NCBI GenBank assembly: GCA_047967505.1
Contig: CM106538.1
Strand: one strand, 5' to 3'
DNA: 64,000 nucleotides
DNA from: Dipteris shenzhenensis
Taxonomy: Eukaryota; Polypodiophyta; Polypodiopsida; Gleicheniales
The position numbers and the translations under genes are program-made. Shown here in pieces: positions 32,075 through 43,402 of the stretch. Under the pieces are notes generated by a model. That model was not told the origin of the DNA. It worked only from the letters and a program-made list of their open reading frames with translations, and ran no database searches. Positions within the stretch are counted from its first letter, which is position 1; each line of letters starts with the position of its first letter.

Positions 32075-34612
32075 TCAGGACACGCTCAGAGGTACTCCGA
32101 TACTCAAATAGTTGTCACCTGATAATAACTGGTCAAACCCAAAACCTAGTTCTACAGAGGGTTCACACCAAGCAGCTTCCTCGTCTGGAATTGGCTGCAG
32201 CATTGATAAGAGACACGGAATATATCCCTCCTCCTTCAGTTGAGCGTTCAAAACCTTTATCTTAGTATAGATGTCCTGCCACTGTGGGTGGCTTTTGTCT
32301 CCAACGATGAAATTGTGCACTTTATTGTCAACCTCAATAAAGGCCTTTCCAGGCATCTTCCATGCATCTGCACCTTTTCTCAGCCCTTCTATGCTTAAAG
32401 CATCCTTCGACAAGCCAGAATCACAATATATGCTTAGCAGTAATACATACCCAGCAGCATCTTTGCAATCCATTTTGCTGACATGATCAAAACATCGCCT
32501 TCCTAGCTCCATGTTGCCATGTGTTCGGCAATGACTCAGCAAAGATTTCCATGCTAAAATCTGGGGTCCATCAAATGGCATACTCTGAAGCCAGTCGACT
32601 GCCTCCTTCAAGCACCCTGAACGCCCCACCAGGTCAGCAATACAGTGATGATGTTCGGCTGATGGAGTTATGCCATAGTCCTCTGCCATCAATTTGAAAT
32701 TATGATAACCTTCCTTTACTAGTCCTAAATGACTGCATGCAGAAAGAAGACAGATAAATGTTAACTCATCTGGCATCATCCCTTCTTGTTGCATGTCCTC
32801 AAAGTGTTCCAATACAAACTTATAGCAACCATGATGGGCATAACCTGCAATCATTGCATTCCATATAGCAAAATCCCGTTCTTCCCATGTGTCAAATACA
32901 TTATATGCATCATCAAGGCTTCCACATTTCCCATACATGTCAATAAGGGTGCTGCCAACAAATTTATCTGAATCAAACCCACGTCCAGTGATGTGGGCAT
33001 GAATCAGCTTGCCCTGATCCAGAGCTAGCATAGTAGAACACACTTTCAAGACAACGACACACGTAACACCGTCTGGTTCCACACCCTCCTGTTGCATCGA
33101 TAGAAAAAGTTGCAGAGACTCCAGACTATGGGCAGCCTGGGCATATCCTGCAATCATTGCATTCCAAGTCACCACACCTCGCTTTGGCATTCCAGCAAAG
33201 ACACCACGTGCATCCTGCAGGCTTGCACATTTCATATACATATCAATGAGGCTGTTGCCAATAAACAAATCCAAATCTAATCCCCTTTCAGTGATAATGG
33301 CATGAATCAGCTTGCCCTGATACACAGCTGTTACGCTGGAGCATATTTTGAGGAGGGAAAGAAATGTGACACTATCTGGCTCAATGCCTTGCTGTTGCAT
33401 TAGCAGAAAAAGACTTAAAGAATCCGGACCATGTCCATGCTGAGCATAACCTGCTATGATCGCATTCCATGTGACCAAGTTTTTGCTTCCCATATCATCA
33501 AACAGTCTGCGTGCATCCTCAAGGCTCCCACCTTTCGCATACATGTCAATAAGAGTGTTGCAAATGACAACATCTGATGCACAACCACGCTGGATAATGT
33601 GTACATGGATCAGCTTGCCCTGATCTACTGCTGCTAAGCTTGTACATGCTTTCAATACTCCAACAAACGTGACGGTGTCTGGTTCCGTGCCCTCCTGCTG
33701 CATTTGCTTAAAAAGTTGAAAAGCGTCCTGACTCTGTCCATGCTGGGCAAGTCCATTTATTAGGACATTCCACGCGACTGCACTCCGCATTGAAAGGTGA
33801 TTGAATAGTCTATGTGCAACTTGAAGGCTCCCACATTTTGCATACATGTCAATGAGTGTACAGCAGATAAACAGGTCCAACTCGAGATTATTTTCAATCA
33901 CATACACATGCATCAGCTTACCATACTCTAGTGCTTCTATGTTGGAACATGCTTTCAGGATGCTTAAAACAGTCACATGGTCGGGCTCAATGCCTTCCAA
34001 TTGCAATTGCTGAAAAAGCCTTATAGCCTCCTGTCCATGCTTGTGCTGAGCATATCCTGTGATCATTGCATTCCACGTCACCAAATTTTTCTTTTGCAAT
34101 TGATCAAACACTCTACGTGCATCCACCACACTACCACATTTAGCATACATGTTGATGAGGCTGCTGCCAACAAAGTTAACCAATTCTAAACCAGCCTCTT
34201 TTATATGTATATGTATCAACTTGCCCTCTTTTAGAGATGCTAGGCTGGTACATGCTTTAAGAACAGCGACAAAAACATGCTCATCAGGTTTTACACTCGA
34301 CTGTTGCATTTGATAGTACAGTTCAATAGCCCGCTCACAATGTCCAAGATTGGCATGGGCTGTGATTGTTGCACTCCATATAAACACATTCGGTTCAGGT
34401 AGCCCACTAAATATGCGGTTTGCTTCCAATAAACTTCCGCACACAGCAAACATGCGGATCAAATGACTGCACAAAAACGCATTTCTCTGAAATCCACTTC
34501 TCAAAATAAGGCCATGTAGCTCCCTGCCTGCTGCCAAATCTTTCTTCGCAATGCACCCCTGCAGAAGACAATACAAGAGGTCGGTGGAAAGTACAGCACC
34601 TTGCCGGTACAT
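32075..34612 (-). CDS. PLS-class pentatricopeptide repeat protein with E/E+ region and truncated DYW domain
   Basis: At least 845 residues, intronless over this span. PLS-class PPR proteins act in mitochondria or plastids, binding RNA one base per repeat, mostly to specify C-to-U editing. Six PLS blocks of about 101 residues follow one another from residue 46 to about 655. Each has a LIDMYAKCGS-type, a VTWNAMIAGYAQHGH-type and a GKLIHAHI-type segment. E and E+ regions (LVGRSGCLKEAVDWLQSMP ... KVHNFIVGDKSHPQ) follow. The DYW domain begins (LKEEGYIP ... DEEAAW) but HSEK is replaced by PSVE. The protein stops after about 45 residues, before the CxxC motifs and the DYW end. It may bind RNA without its own deaminase. 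The ATG at 34612 is unlikely to be the true start, because the frame stays open and PPR-like upstream. Confidence 0.9.
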   Translation of the reverse strand: MYRQGAVLSTDLLYCLLQGCIAKKDLAAGRELHGLILRSGFQRNAFLCSHLIRMFAVCGSLLEANRIFSGLPEPNVFIWSATITAHANLGHCERAIELYYQMQQSSVKPDEHVFVAVLKACTSLASLKEGKLIHIHIKEAGLELVNFVGSSLINMYAKCGSVVDARRVFDQLQKKNLVTWNAMITGYAQHKHGQEAIRLFQQLQLEGIEPDHVTVLSILKACSNIEALEYGKLMHVYVIENNLELDLFICCTLIDMYAKCGSLQVAHRLFNHLSMRSAVAWNVLINGLAQHGQSQDAFQLFKQMQQEGTEPDTVTFVGVLKACTSLAAVDQGKLIHVHIIQRGCASDVVICNTLIDMYAKGGSLEDARRLFDDMGSKNLVTWNAIIAGYAQHGHGPDSLSLFLLMQQQGIEPDSVTFLSLLKICSSVTAVYQGKLIHAIITERGLDLDLFIGNSLIDMYMKCASLQDARGVFAGMPKRGVVTWNAMIAGYAQAAHSLESLQLFLSMQQEGVEPDGVTCVVVLKVCSTMLALDQGKLIHAHITGRGFDSDKFVGSTLIDMYGKCGSLDDAYNVFDTWEERDFAIWNAMIAGYAHHGCYKFVLEHFEDMQQEGMMPDELTFICLLSACSHLGLVKEGYHNFKLMAEDYGITPSAEHHHCIADLVGRSGCLKEAVDWLQSMPFDGPQILAWKSLLSHCRTHGNMELGRRCFDHVSKMDCKDAAGYVLLLSIYCDSGLSKDALSIEGLRKGADAWKMPGKAFIEVDNKVHNFIVGDKSHPQWQDIYTKIKVLNAQLKEEGYIPCLLSMLQPIPDEEAAWCEPSVELGFGFDQLLSGDNYLSIGVPLSVS

Positions 34613-34765
34613 GAGGACTGCCTGAAGTGCTTCAGAGATCCATCCATTCTCGCAGAGTTTTCTGAAACCTGTGGACCCATTATATGTGATACAGTCTTCA
34701 CTTACCCCGACTCTACAAAATAGACTGAAATTAGATGCAAAATCACAATTGAAAAGGATATCTCT
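34613..34765 (-). CDS. Upstream in-frame extension of the PPR gene (start missing)
   Basis: The PPR frame is open for 51 more codons, to a TGA at 34766-34768. The last part (FRKLCENGWISEALQAVLM) looks like the first half-repeat typical of such proteins (LC..G...EAL..L). There is no ATG in the extension. A splice acceptor-like AGTCTATTTTGTAG lies about 100 nt upstream of the 34612 ATG. So either a short 5' exon provides the start and targeting peptide, or translation begins at 34612 and the N-terminus has been lost. Confidence 0.55.
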
Positions 34766-34768
34766 TCA

Positions 34769-36115
34769 CCACATGTATGGCCGTTCAAAGAACAAGATTT
34801 CGTCGTACATGATGTAGGAAACATGCGCATAGTACCTGATATAGTATCTCTTCTGACAGTCACACTCCACAAAAAAATCCTGAAAGATCTCGGCTCTTAG
34901 TCTTCCTGTCAAAATGGCAAGCTCTACTCTTGACCCCACACAAAGCCAACCGTTAATCCACAAGAGCTCCTTGGTAATCCTGGCCACAATGCTTGCAGAC
35001 TTCCAACACCTCTGTAACAGACATCTATGATCAAAACCAGGTGAATGTTACTTCAAATAATCCATTATGCTATCATCAGCAGCTTAGAAACGCTAATCGT
35101 TGTGACAGAACATCACGCTAGCTTAAAAATTAAGACCTTGTGTTCCACCCATGACAGCCACAATACCACCTCACAGTCGCTTACCAATGCCACCATACGT
35201 TCATCTAGTGCATGTTTTTGGCACTGCTTGCGGAAATTGTATTCCAAGATGTCTTGCTGTGCATAACGATTGGGAAAAACCTTTCTTTGTCGCGGAAAAA
35301 GGTTTTAGTGGGAAAAGTAAATTCCCCATTATGAATATCGTATCGTTTGGTGGAAATGTGGAGTAATGTCATTTAAAAGCTTCACTAATTCCCTTTTCCC
35401 ACATATGCCCTAGGCTCAAAAGCTCCCTGGTTTTGTCGGAAAAAAAGGTGGGGGACCACATGCCACCTTGGTATTAAAATTCCCATTTCCCGCAAAACTC
35501 CCACCATGTCATAAGGCCTTTGGTGTGAGAAACGTTTTATGATGTCACCACGATGTTGGAAAAATGGAAATTCCTATCAATTAATTGTGGGGAAAAGAAG
35601 AGGGGTGAAAAGGAAGAGGGCAAAGCCATGGTTAAACTAAGGGATAAAGCGGAGAAGAGAGGAGTTTCAATTAAAGAACAAGGTGAACGATATGTCTATC
35701 ATTCATTAGGCCTGCCTCTGCGTGAGTGAAATGCCCAGAGAGAGCATAAAATTGGAGGCCCCAGGTACAAAGAGGAGTAAATGAGAATGGCCCAAAAGTC
35801 ATAAAAAGGGACCCCTCTGCCAAGGTTGGGAATAGCTAATGGGAATTTCGAACACCCATGAATGCACCCAACACGTGCGCCAACCACAAATTAACAAGTA
35901 ACAGAGCATAAGTAACCATCTCAAAACCACAACCTTCACTAAGGCCTACCAGTGGTGGTAGGCAATAAGGGGTAGGGGCATTAAAGACGGAGCCAAGTGA
36001 GATTAAGGAGGAAAAGAGGGACCACTTATGAAGGGGGCATTAAAGAGGAAGGAGGGCTAAAGGGGGAGGGGCATTTATAATATTATAGTTATTTTTAGAG
36101 ATGTTATACTACTCT
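34769..36115. other. 5' flank of the PPR gene; no further gene recognised
   Basis: It may hold a 5' exon and the promoter of the PPR gene. Small frames on both strands have no recognisable domain. The right end (35985-36080) is purine-rich, with GGAGG and AAGAGG steps, and leads into tRNA-like repeats. Confidence 0.45.
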
Positions 36116-36180
36116 ATAGCTTAATAGTAGAGCTCACTTGTGTAAAATACAAGATTATGGGTTAGAATCCCCTCTTGAAT
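36116..36180 (+). repeat. tRNA-like (SINE-type) sequence
   Basis: A-box-like TAGCTTAATAGTAGAGCTC is followed 30 bp later by B-box-like GGGTTAGAATCCCC (the consensus is GGTTCGAATCC). It has the spacing of a Pol III internal promoter but no cloverleaf, so it is a tRNA-derived repeat and not a tRNA gene. Confidence 0.55.
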
Positions 36181-36231
36181 TTCAAATATAATGCAGCACT
36201 CCTCTTCTTAATAAGGATTAACCTATGCATA

Positions 36232-36480
36232 AAATAAATTAACCCATGGACAAACCTATGTAAATTAGCCTCCATGGGCCAAGACAAGTAGGAGGAATAA
36301 AGTTTAGCTCAGCGAGTATGATAAGGGAAAAGGTGTGAGTTGTACTCTTGGAGGACATAAAATAAATTAACACATGGACAAACATAGGTTAATTAGCCTT
36401 CATGGGACAAAACACATAGGAGGAATAAAGTTGAGTTAAGCGAGTATGATAAGTGAAAAGTTATTGGGTTCAAAAATGTG
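36232..36480. repeat. Tandem pair of a 127-bp repeat, each with a tRNA-like stretch
   Basis: AAATAAATTAACCCATGGAC at 36232 recurs as AAATAAATTAACACATGGAC at 36359. Each unit runs through a TTAGCCT(C/T)CATGGG phrase and GGAGGAATAAAG. Then comes TTTAGCTCAGCGAGTATGATAA or TTGAGTTAAGCGAGTATGATAA, which is A-box-like, and a B-box-like end (GAGTTGTACTC or GGGTTCAAAA). Related AT-rich sequence is at 42965-43125. Confidence 0.65.
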
Positions 36481-38118
36481 ATTTTAAGGTGTTCAAGTAC
36501 ATTGGTAGTCATTGCACAAATGTGATTTTAAAGTGTCTTACTAAAACTGCTTGTTGATGGAAGTTGTGCATTTAGGACAAAGGCCAACCAAATTATGGTA
36601 TTATTTCTTTTGGCAGATCATGATCTTCAAGATACACATTGCTAGGATATATAATTATGTGATGAACCTTCAATTGATGATCAAGGTCTTCTATACAATT
36701 GTTCACAGTTTAAAACAAATATTTTGGAGACATGAAAGTTTCCCCACAAGTATTAAGGGAGAGTGACATTTGGGTGTGCTTACGAGTTCTTTCTTTCCTA
36801 GCAGCTCGATGAGTGACAACCTTGGTGCCTTTGCTCATATTGTATACATGTAGATAGTTTGGTGTGCTTCATGCATATTTTTTCCCATGCAGTTTGGTGG
36901 TGACAACCATGGTGCCTTCGCTTAATTTTAGGAGATTGCATACATGAGCCTCTAGTTAGAAAACGTGTGTAGCAAATACATTTTTCCCTAACTATGCTTG
37001 TGGATCCTTTTTCTCTTAGGGCAATTGTGAATGTAGCCTACAAACTTCTATGTCTCATTTGTTGAATACAATAGTGTTGTGTGTGTATGTGTGTGTTTAG
37101 ATTAAAGAGTCCCATCAATAATTGAGCCATACAATTAGTTCCATCAATTGGATAAAAAGTTAAAAAAGAGAAACATATAAGGAAAAAATATTTGAGACAT
37201 CTAAGTTGAAAAATGCAACTAGAGTTTCCAAAAATTTCGATCAAAATTAAGAATTTTTAATAATATTGAGTTTGACAAACATAATATTGAAAAAAGATAT
37301 CGAATCCTAAGGCAGTCTAGGTTCCGAGGTCGAGGTCGACTTACCTACCACCATCCAAACAAACTAAGTGTTAGAACATCATAGTTACGTTTGGGTAGAC
37401 AGGTAATGCCTATTTCCCTGGCTTGTTATCGCTTTACCTCTAGGAATATAGACAACCATATGGATTCTTAGATAATTTAAAACAAAATTAGCCATAAGTG
37501 AAGTTTAAGTCACAAGTGGAGTAAGGAGCGAATGAGTGCATGGGATAAGAAGGGATTAGAGGAGGTATGGGACGATTAGTGGGCTTGGTATGTGAGGTGG
37601 TTAAAAAGAAAATGTCAAGGAAAGATTTCACAGGGGTACATAAAAGAATAATTCATAGTTAGGGAAGTATTCATGTGTGTGTGTGTGCATGCGTGTGTGT
37701 GTGTATGTGTGTATGTGTGTGTGTGTGTGTAAGATTTTACAACACCCCTTTGCATAGTGAAAAGACAAAAGTGCAAAGCTAGACAATAAGACAAGACTAA
37801 CTAAATTAACGAAAAAGTTTGTACAAGTCAGTGAATCCCTATTTATAAAGGAAACTAGCAGTGGGCCCTTTTGTAGAAATGACTTTGTGGAAACTGTATA
37901 AAAGTTGAGCTTGGATAAGTCTTGGCAAGCATCATTTTTATTGAAGAGGGGAGTCTGCCTACCTGCCACCATCCAATGAGAAAAATGTGGTGAGAACCCG
38001 CTTAAAACTTGGTTGGGAAGACAGGTGTCATAAACACCCCTCCCTTGTTTATCAATGTCACAATAAAAATGAGAACTTAACCATAGACTTAACAAGCTTG
38101 ATGTATATTTTGGAATGA
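36481..38118. other. No gene recognised; two copies of an unknown 110-bp repeat and a GT tract
   Basis: 37333-37440 and 37953-38060 share CTACC(T/G)(A/C)CCACCATCCAA, a GTTAGAAC/GTGAGAACC phrase, TTGGG(T/A)AGACAGGT and a TTGTTATC/TTGTTTATC end. A GT/GTAT microsatellite lies at 37673-37731. The rest is AT-rich. Confidence 0.5.
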
Positions 38119-38800
38119 GAGATTGCTTAGAGTAACAATGAGTTTTAGGGGGGGAGAGGGGGGGTGGGGGGTTAACACAAATGTAATGAATTTGGGAACC
38201 TTATGGAGAGAGAAAGAATGGTAAGCAGGAAAAAAAAGGAGGTTTTAATGGATTCAGTGCGAGAATATGCAGAAAATTATGAAAATTTAATTTTTAGAAA
38301 AAGAAAGGGTAGAAAATATTAAAGATTAAAATTTTTTGAAAGGACAAGAACAAAAAATGAGTGCGAGGTGGAATTATTAAGACTATGGGGAGTGTGGTAA
38401 GGTAAGGGATAGATTAGTCATTAGAGAAGTTGGGGTCAACAAACTAGAAGGGTTAGAAAGGTTAGGAGAATGAAGCATTAGTAAGGGGAGGCAACAAAGT
38501 TGAAAAAACAAAATAAGAAGGACTTAATTAGAGTTTCCAAATAAAGATTATATATCTATAGAGACTATAGAGAAGATTATATATATATAGAGACTAGGTA
38601 AAGGGGGTGGGGGGAAGAAATGATTAGTTTGAAAAGGGAATAAAAAAGGCTGCTGGGGGTTTGTTAAGTAAAGAGTGATAAATAGATAGAAATAAAGGAA
38701 GGAGTTGAGGGGGGGGGGGGGGGTTAAGTAAAGAGTGATAAAAAGAAAGAAATAAAGGAGGTCGGGGAGGGGGGGCATTTAAATTAGAGCAATAGAGCAT
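38119..38800. repeat. Purine-rich tract with G runs
   Basis: The plus strand is dominated by A and G. It contains a G15 run at 38709-38723 flanked by two copies of GTTAAGTAAAGAGTGATAAA (about 38663 and 38724), and an AT-rich pair near 38547 and 38577. Its complement has the same composition as the pyrimidine tracts at 28746 and 39341. Confidence 0.85.
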
Positions 38801-39340
38801 AAAAGGTATGAAAGAGGTCAACACGACCTCTAAAACCATGAGTAAAAAGGAATACATGCACAAGGAGTACGAAGTCTGAGACGAATGAGTATGAGTGCCA
38901 AGATTTTTAATGCAAAAATCAAGATGTTGAGGGTGAACGTCAAGGTGGATCGCTAGTCAAGAGGCACGGCGATGTCAGTGGCAACTGCAAAGAGCAGAAG
39001 GGCAAGAAGTGGTCATGAGTACACAAGCAGCCACACATTACAATCAAGGTGGCACAACAGAAAGGATGAAAAGATTAGAACATGCAGTGAAGGTAGCAGT
39101 GTGCAAGAAATGATCAACAAGGCAGGTACAAACAACAAGGCGATCTTGATGGGGCCTACGGGGAATCGAGGTCGGGGGGATCAACAGGAGCTAGTAGAGT
39201 AGAGTAATGAGAGGTGGTGATGGTGAGAAAGAGGGGAAGGAGGGGGGTTTAAATAAGGTGGAGGGAAGAGGTCGGGGAAGTTTGTCAATCGGGTCAAACG
39301 AGGAGCCAAGGTAGTTAAACATCACACGGAGGTAAGCTGG
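38801..39340. other. No gene recognised
   Basis: Purine-rich mixed sequence. The 76-codon plus-strand frame at 38972-39202 has no recognisable features. Confidence 0.4.
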
Positions 39341-40270
39341 CAAAATTCCCAGTTTACCTACTTTTTTCCTTGTTTACCCTCTTTTTCCTAATTTTTCCTT
39401 AATTACCTAAATTTTCCTTATAACCCTCCCCCTAAGCTCCCTTATTTTCTCCCTCCTAATTTTCCCCAAAATTTCTCAAAATTTCCCCTAAATTTCTCTA
39501 TATTTTTTCTTGCCTTTTTTCTATTTTTCTTCCTAAAATAGTCTCCTAATTTTTAATATTTTTTACCCATTTTCTTCTTTTTTCCTAGTTTTCTTTATTT
39601 TCCTAATTTCTTAAATTTCCCTAATTATTTCCTATTTCTCATAAATATTTCCTAATTTCTTCTTAAATTTTCCTAGTTTTCCAATTTCCCCTTCTTTCCT
39701 AAATTTCCCTAAGCTCCTATCCCTAGTTTTTCCTATTTGTCCTTATTTTCTCCTCTCCCTAATTCTCCCTATTTTCCTCTCTCCCTATTACCCTTGATTT
39801 TGTCTCCTAAGTTTCCCTATCTTTTCTCTCCCCAATTTACGTAATGTTTCTCTCCCTATCTTCCCATAAATTTTCATAATTTCTTCTTTCCCTTTTTTCT
39901 TTAAAAAGAAAAACCCTCCCTAACCTAAATACACTCCCTAGTTTTTCCTTTTTTCCTAAGTTTTCCAATTTATTTCTAATTTTCCTAAAATTTCCTCTAA
40001 TTTTCTTAAAAATTTCCTAATATTTTCCCTTAAATATCTCCCTATCTTGTCACTAATTTCCCCCCCCTTTTCTCTCTCTCTAACACTCCCTTATTTTGTC
40101 TATTATTACTCTAAATTTATCCTATATTTTCTTTTCCTTTTTTATTTTACCCTATTTTCCTTTCTTCGCCGTTAAGTTTTTCCTATTTCTAAACTATTCT
40201 TTCCTTCACTCTTAACCTAACCTAACCTCTCTCCCAAACATAACCACTCCTAACCACACAACCCTCGCCT
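39341..40270. repeat. Pyrimidine-rich tract
   Basis: About 930 bp dominated by T and C on the plus strand, with CCTAATTTTCC-like phrases and almost no G. Composition and phrases resemble 28746-29480, so the two are probably one repeat type. Confidence 0.9.
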
Positions 40271-41870
40271 TTCCAACTCCCTGACTGGCTAGCTCACCAC
40301 TAAATCTGGCAAGCCTCAAGTAATTCTTCAGTAGCCTCCTTTATGTGAGAAAGGAACTTTGACATACCTGTATTAGCCTCTCCTCCCTCGAGTGCAGTTT
40401 TTTTCAAGGAATCAGGTGGTTTTCTTTGAGGAAGAAAAGCCAAACTTTGAAAAAAAGTTTTTGCAAAGTGTCGTTGAAAAAGACCATGGCATGATGAATT
40501 TTTAGGAGAAGAAGAACCAAACTTTGGAAAAGCCTTTTTATAGAGTGTACAAAGGCCGTGGCAAATCCTCAGGGAAGAAGTAGCTTGCTCTAGGGAATTC
40601 TCTAATTATTTGTCATCTTGTAGTGTGCATTCTTTCATGCTATATCACTATAAGTATGAATCCTAGGCTTATCATCGGTAGTGATCAGCCTGTGGATTGT
40701 AGTTGGAAATAAGAACCATTCTTTTGTCCTGAATGCAGCATCCCTGCCATATAATCTTGCTCCTCATCGATAGTCGTCACTCAATCTTCCCTATGGTGGC
40801 AGAATTAGCAACATCAAACTGTTTAATTTAATTTCAACTTCAAAAAAACTGCACAGCAGCTCATTCATGTTCGGACTTCCTCTAAAAAAGGGCCCGCGTC
40901 TCGCATCTTACCACAATAAAGTAGCATATCAAAGATTCTCTTATCAATGTAAATTGAGCAACATATGAAAGGAAATCAGAATACGCATGTCAAACAAAGT
41001 AGAGATATGAGGCTTTGTGCACTCTGCGACGATAGGAGGTGGAGACCACTGTGTGTGTGTATTACAGATGTATTGCACAGTGTAAGTCAAAGCGCTACTC
41101 TTTCAATATGGGCATTTTGATGATATTCTATGTAGTTTTATTGCAGGGCAATGAAATTCAACTATCGATTTGCATCAAAGTGCTACTCTTCTAATCTAGG
41201 CATTGTGATGATATTTTATTATGGCAAAGAGTTACCTCTGGATTTTCATACAATAGCTAGGCCGTTGGGGATCTCAACGAAGTGGGTATTCCGTAGTTTG
41301 AGATCTTTCTGCAGCCTAGCACATTCTTATGGGGAGCTTCTGACTAGAAAAAATGTGTGTGTATTGAGAATTCAAAGGGAGTTGTGGTGGCCCCTCTGAG
41401 AGAACAATAGAGGCAAGGGTGGCATCCATCAACTGGACAAAAGGAAGACTGAAACTGAATGAATAGGTTGCATTATAAAAGAGAGTATGGGTCATCACCA
41501 AGTTTGGAAACCTTAGGGGAATAGTTAGGTGCAGAACTTTGAGAAGCACTTCTCTCTGTTGCACAGAGGATTTACTTTTCGACATTCGTAGTGGGATATC
41601 ACAGAGCTTTGGGGACAATGTCTGAGGATGGAGGCTGCAATTATTCAAATGTTTTGTCATTGCAATTTGGTGGAGAGGCAGAGGATTATGTTTAGAGGCC
41701 CCGGGCAGAACTCTTTGTTGCATGTAGTTATTGGAAGAAGGCAGTTATGGAAGAAGCCACATGTCGCCATGTCTTGTCTCCTTGCCTATAATGATGCCAC
41801 ATGGCTAGCCCCTTGATTGACACCTCAAATACAAAAATAAGTAATATAAGATAAGAAGATAAGAAGAAGA
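40271..41870. other. No gene recognised
   Basis: Balanced composition. Open frames at 41151-41399 (plus) and 41316-41723 (minus) have no domain I can name. Two partial copies of a phrase around TGATGATATT(C/T)TAT occur near 41120 and 41210. Confidence 0.4.
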
Positions 41871-42115
41871 TGAAGGCCTTGAGAATAGGGCCCCCCAATC
41901 GGTAAAAACCCCTATTAATTAATTATTTTGTGTGGGGGAAGGGGGGAGGGCTTAAATTAAATAAATGGGGAAGGAGGGGGGGTCAATAAGTAGTCTCATG
42001 CCGAGAGGAGAGACGTTGAATTAAATAAGGGAGGGGAATCAAAGAGGGAGGGACTTGTGAGATTGGGGGCGGGGGGGGAGGGATGAGGGAGGATTTATAA
42101 TACTATTACAAGGGA
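41871..42115. repeat. Purine-rich tract
   Basis: G and A dominate the plus strand, with several G runs of 7-9. It leads directly into a tRNA-like sequence, as does the purine-rich stretch at 35985-36080. Confidence 0.8.
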
Positions 42116-42123
42116 AGGGGCAT

Positions 42124-42200
42124 ATAATATTACTTTACAGTTTGGTGGTAGGGCTCACCAATGGGAAAAAGAAGGTTTTGGATTTGATTCATCCTTTGGG
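42124..42200 (+). repeat. tRNA-like (SINE-type) sequence
   Basis: A-box-like CAGTTTGGTGGTAGGGCTC and, about 30 bp on, B-box-like GGATTTGATTCATCC. It is preceded by GGGGCATATAATATTA, while the 36116 copy is preceded by GGGGCATTTATAATATTA, so the two belong to one family. Confidence 0.5.
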
Positions 42201-42423
42201 GAAGCCCCCCTTGACATAGTCTATAATATGTTGATTATGAATTAACAATGAAGAAAGGATGACAGGTCAGTGTTTGAAAAATACCTGACTATAAACTAAG
42301 CTGACAATAGTAGGCCCAACCAAATGGCGTATGTGTTTAAGTGTTCCCTTCTTGCGAACACCTCGGCACACATATAGAAAAAGAATATGCAAAAGCAAAA
42401 GAAAACACAGAACTTGAAATGAA

Positions 42424-42425
42424 AA

Positions 42426-42463
<38 letters not shown>

Positions 42464-42472
42464 TATATAACT
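42424..42472. repeat. (AC)n(TA)n microsatellite
   Basis: AC repeats followed by a short TA run. Confidence 0.95.
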
Positions 42473-43402
42473 GCACATAGTGTGGGCGGGGAGGCGGCGC
42501 GCTTCTTTTTCCAAATAGTTATAATCCGAGGGAACGGACCCTTTCCTGTGCGCTGAGGTTGTAATCACCGAGAATATTAGCGTCGAGATTGAGTATCACG
42601 AATATGTAAGAGAATGATATATTACTTTACTCTGAATGAGTGTATCTATATTCCAACTCGAGCATCGACCAAATTTTTGTCATTTGCCGTGGAAATCCTG
42701 TCTCTACCTCCGAAGCGGTTTCTCGATGTGAGCGATGTTCGAGAGAGAGGGCGGCAGAGCCAACATCAGCTAGATAATCCAAAGAGTTGAAGTTTGCGAA
42801 ATATATAGATTTAGAGGCCTTCAAAAGCACTCATGCCTTTTCATCCAAAAGCATACTTTTCATCAAGTGTTGTAGGCCTTCAGATCAAAATTAAATCCAA
42901 GGCTTATATTAGGACACTTGGCTCAAAGAGAGGCCAAAAAACCCAAAATTCCCCATAGGCTGCCTAAGGTAAATAAAATAAGATATGGAGAAACATAGGT
43001 TAATTAATGCATTAAAAAATTAGGCCATAAATTAATTAATTAAAGCATAAATAAATTAAGGCATAGATAAAGATAGGTTAATTAAGCCTCGATGCACCAA
43101 AACTAATCGAAATTGGTAGGAGAGGTGAAAGCATCCTAAAGGTAAGAAGCAAACTGGTGCGACGAATCGTTTCTTCCCAATGCCGTAAGTGTATGTTTCC
43201 AGATTGTATTTGGACATATGATTATACTTCGAGTGGGTTCTGCCCTTCCATTGTTGCTTTGCTCCCGGGCATCAACCTCGATGTTACACATATATCCGTA
43301 GATGTTTCCAGTTTGTACTTGGACACACGATAATACTCCGGTGGCGCTTCCTGTCAGCTTGATTTATTACAAATCAATCCTCTTCTTATCTTAATAGCAA
43401 TC
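42473..43402. other. 5' flank of the SAP-KH gene
   Basis: This should hold the promoter and 5' UTR of the gene starting at 43403. An AT-rich repeat related to 36232-36480 lies at 42965-43125. A partial direct repeat (TTCCAG(A/T)TTGTA(T/C)TTGGACA...GATAAT/GATTATAC) lies at about 43197 and 43308. No TATA box is clear enough to call. Confidence 0.45.

Noticed and set aside
36116-36180. A functional tRNA gene
   Set aside because: A and B boxes are present but the arms do not pair and the B box has A in place of the invariant C. A tRNA-derived repeat fits better.
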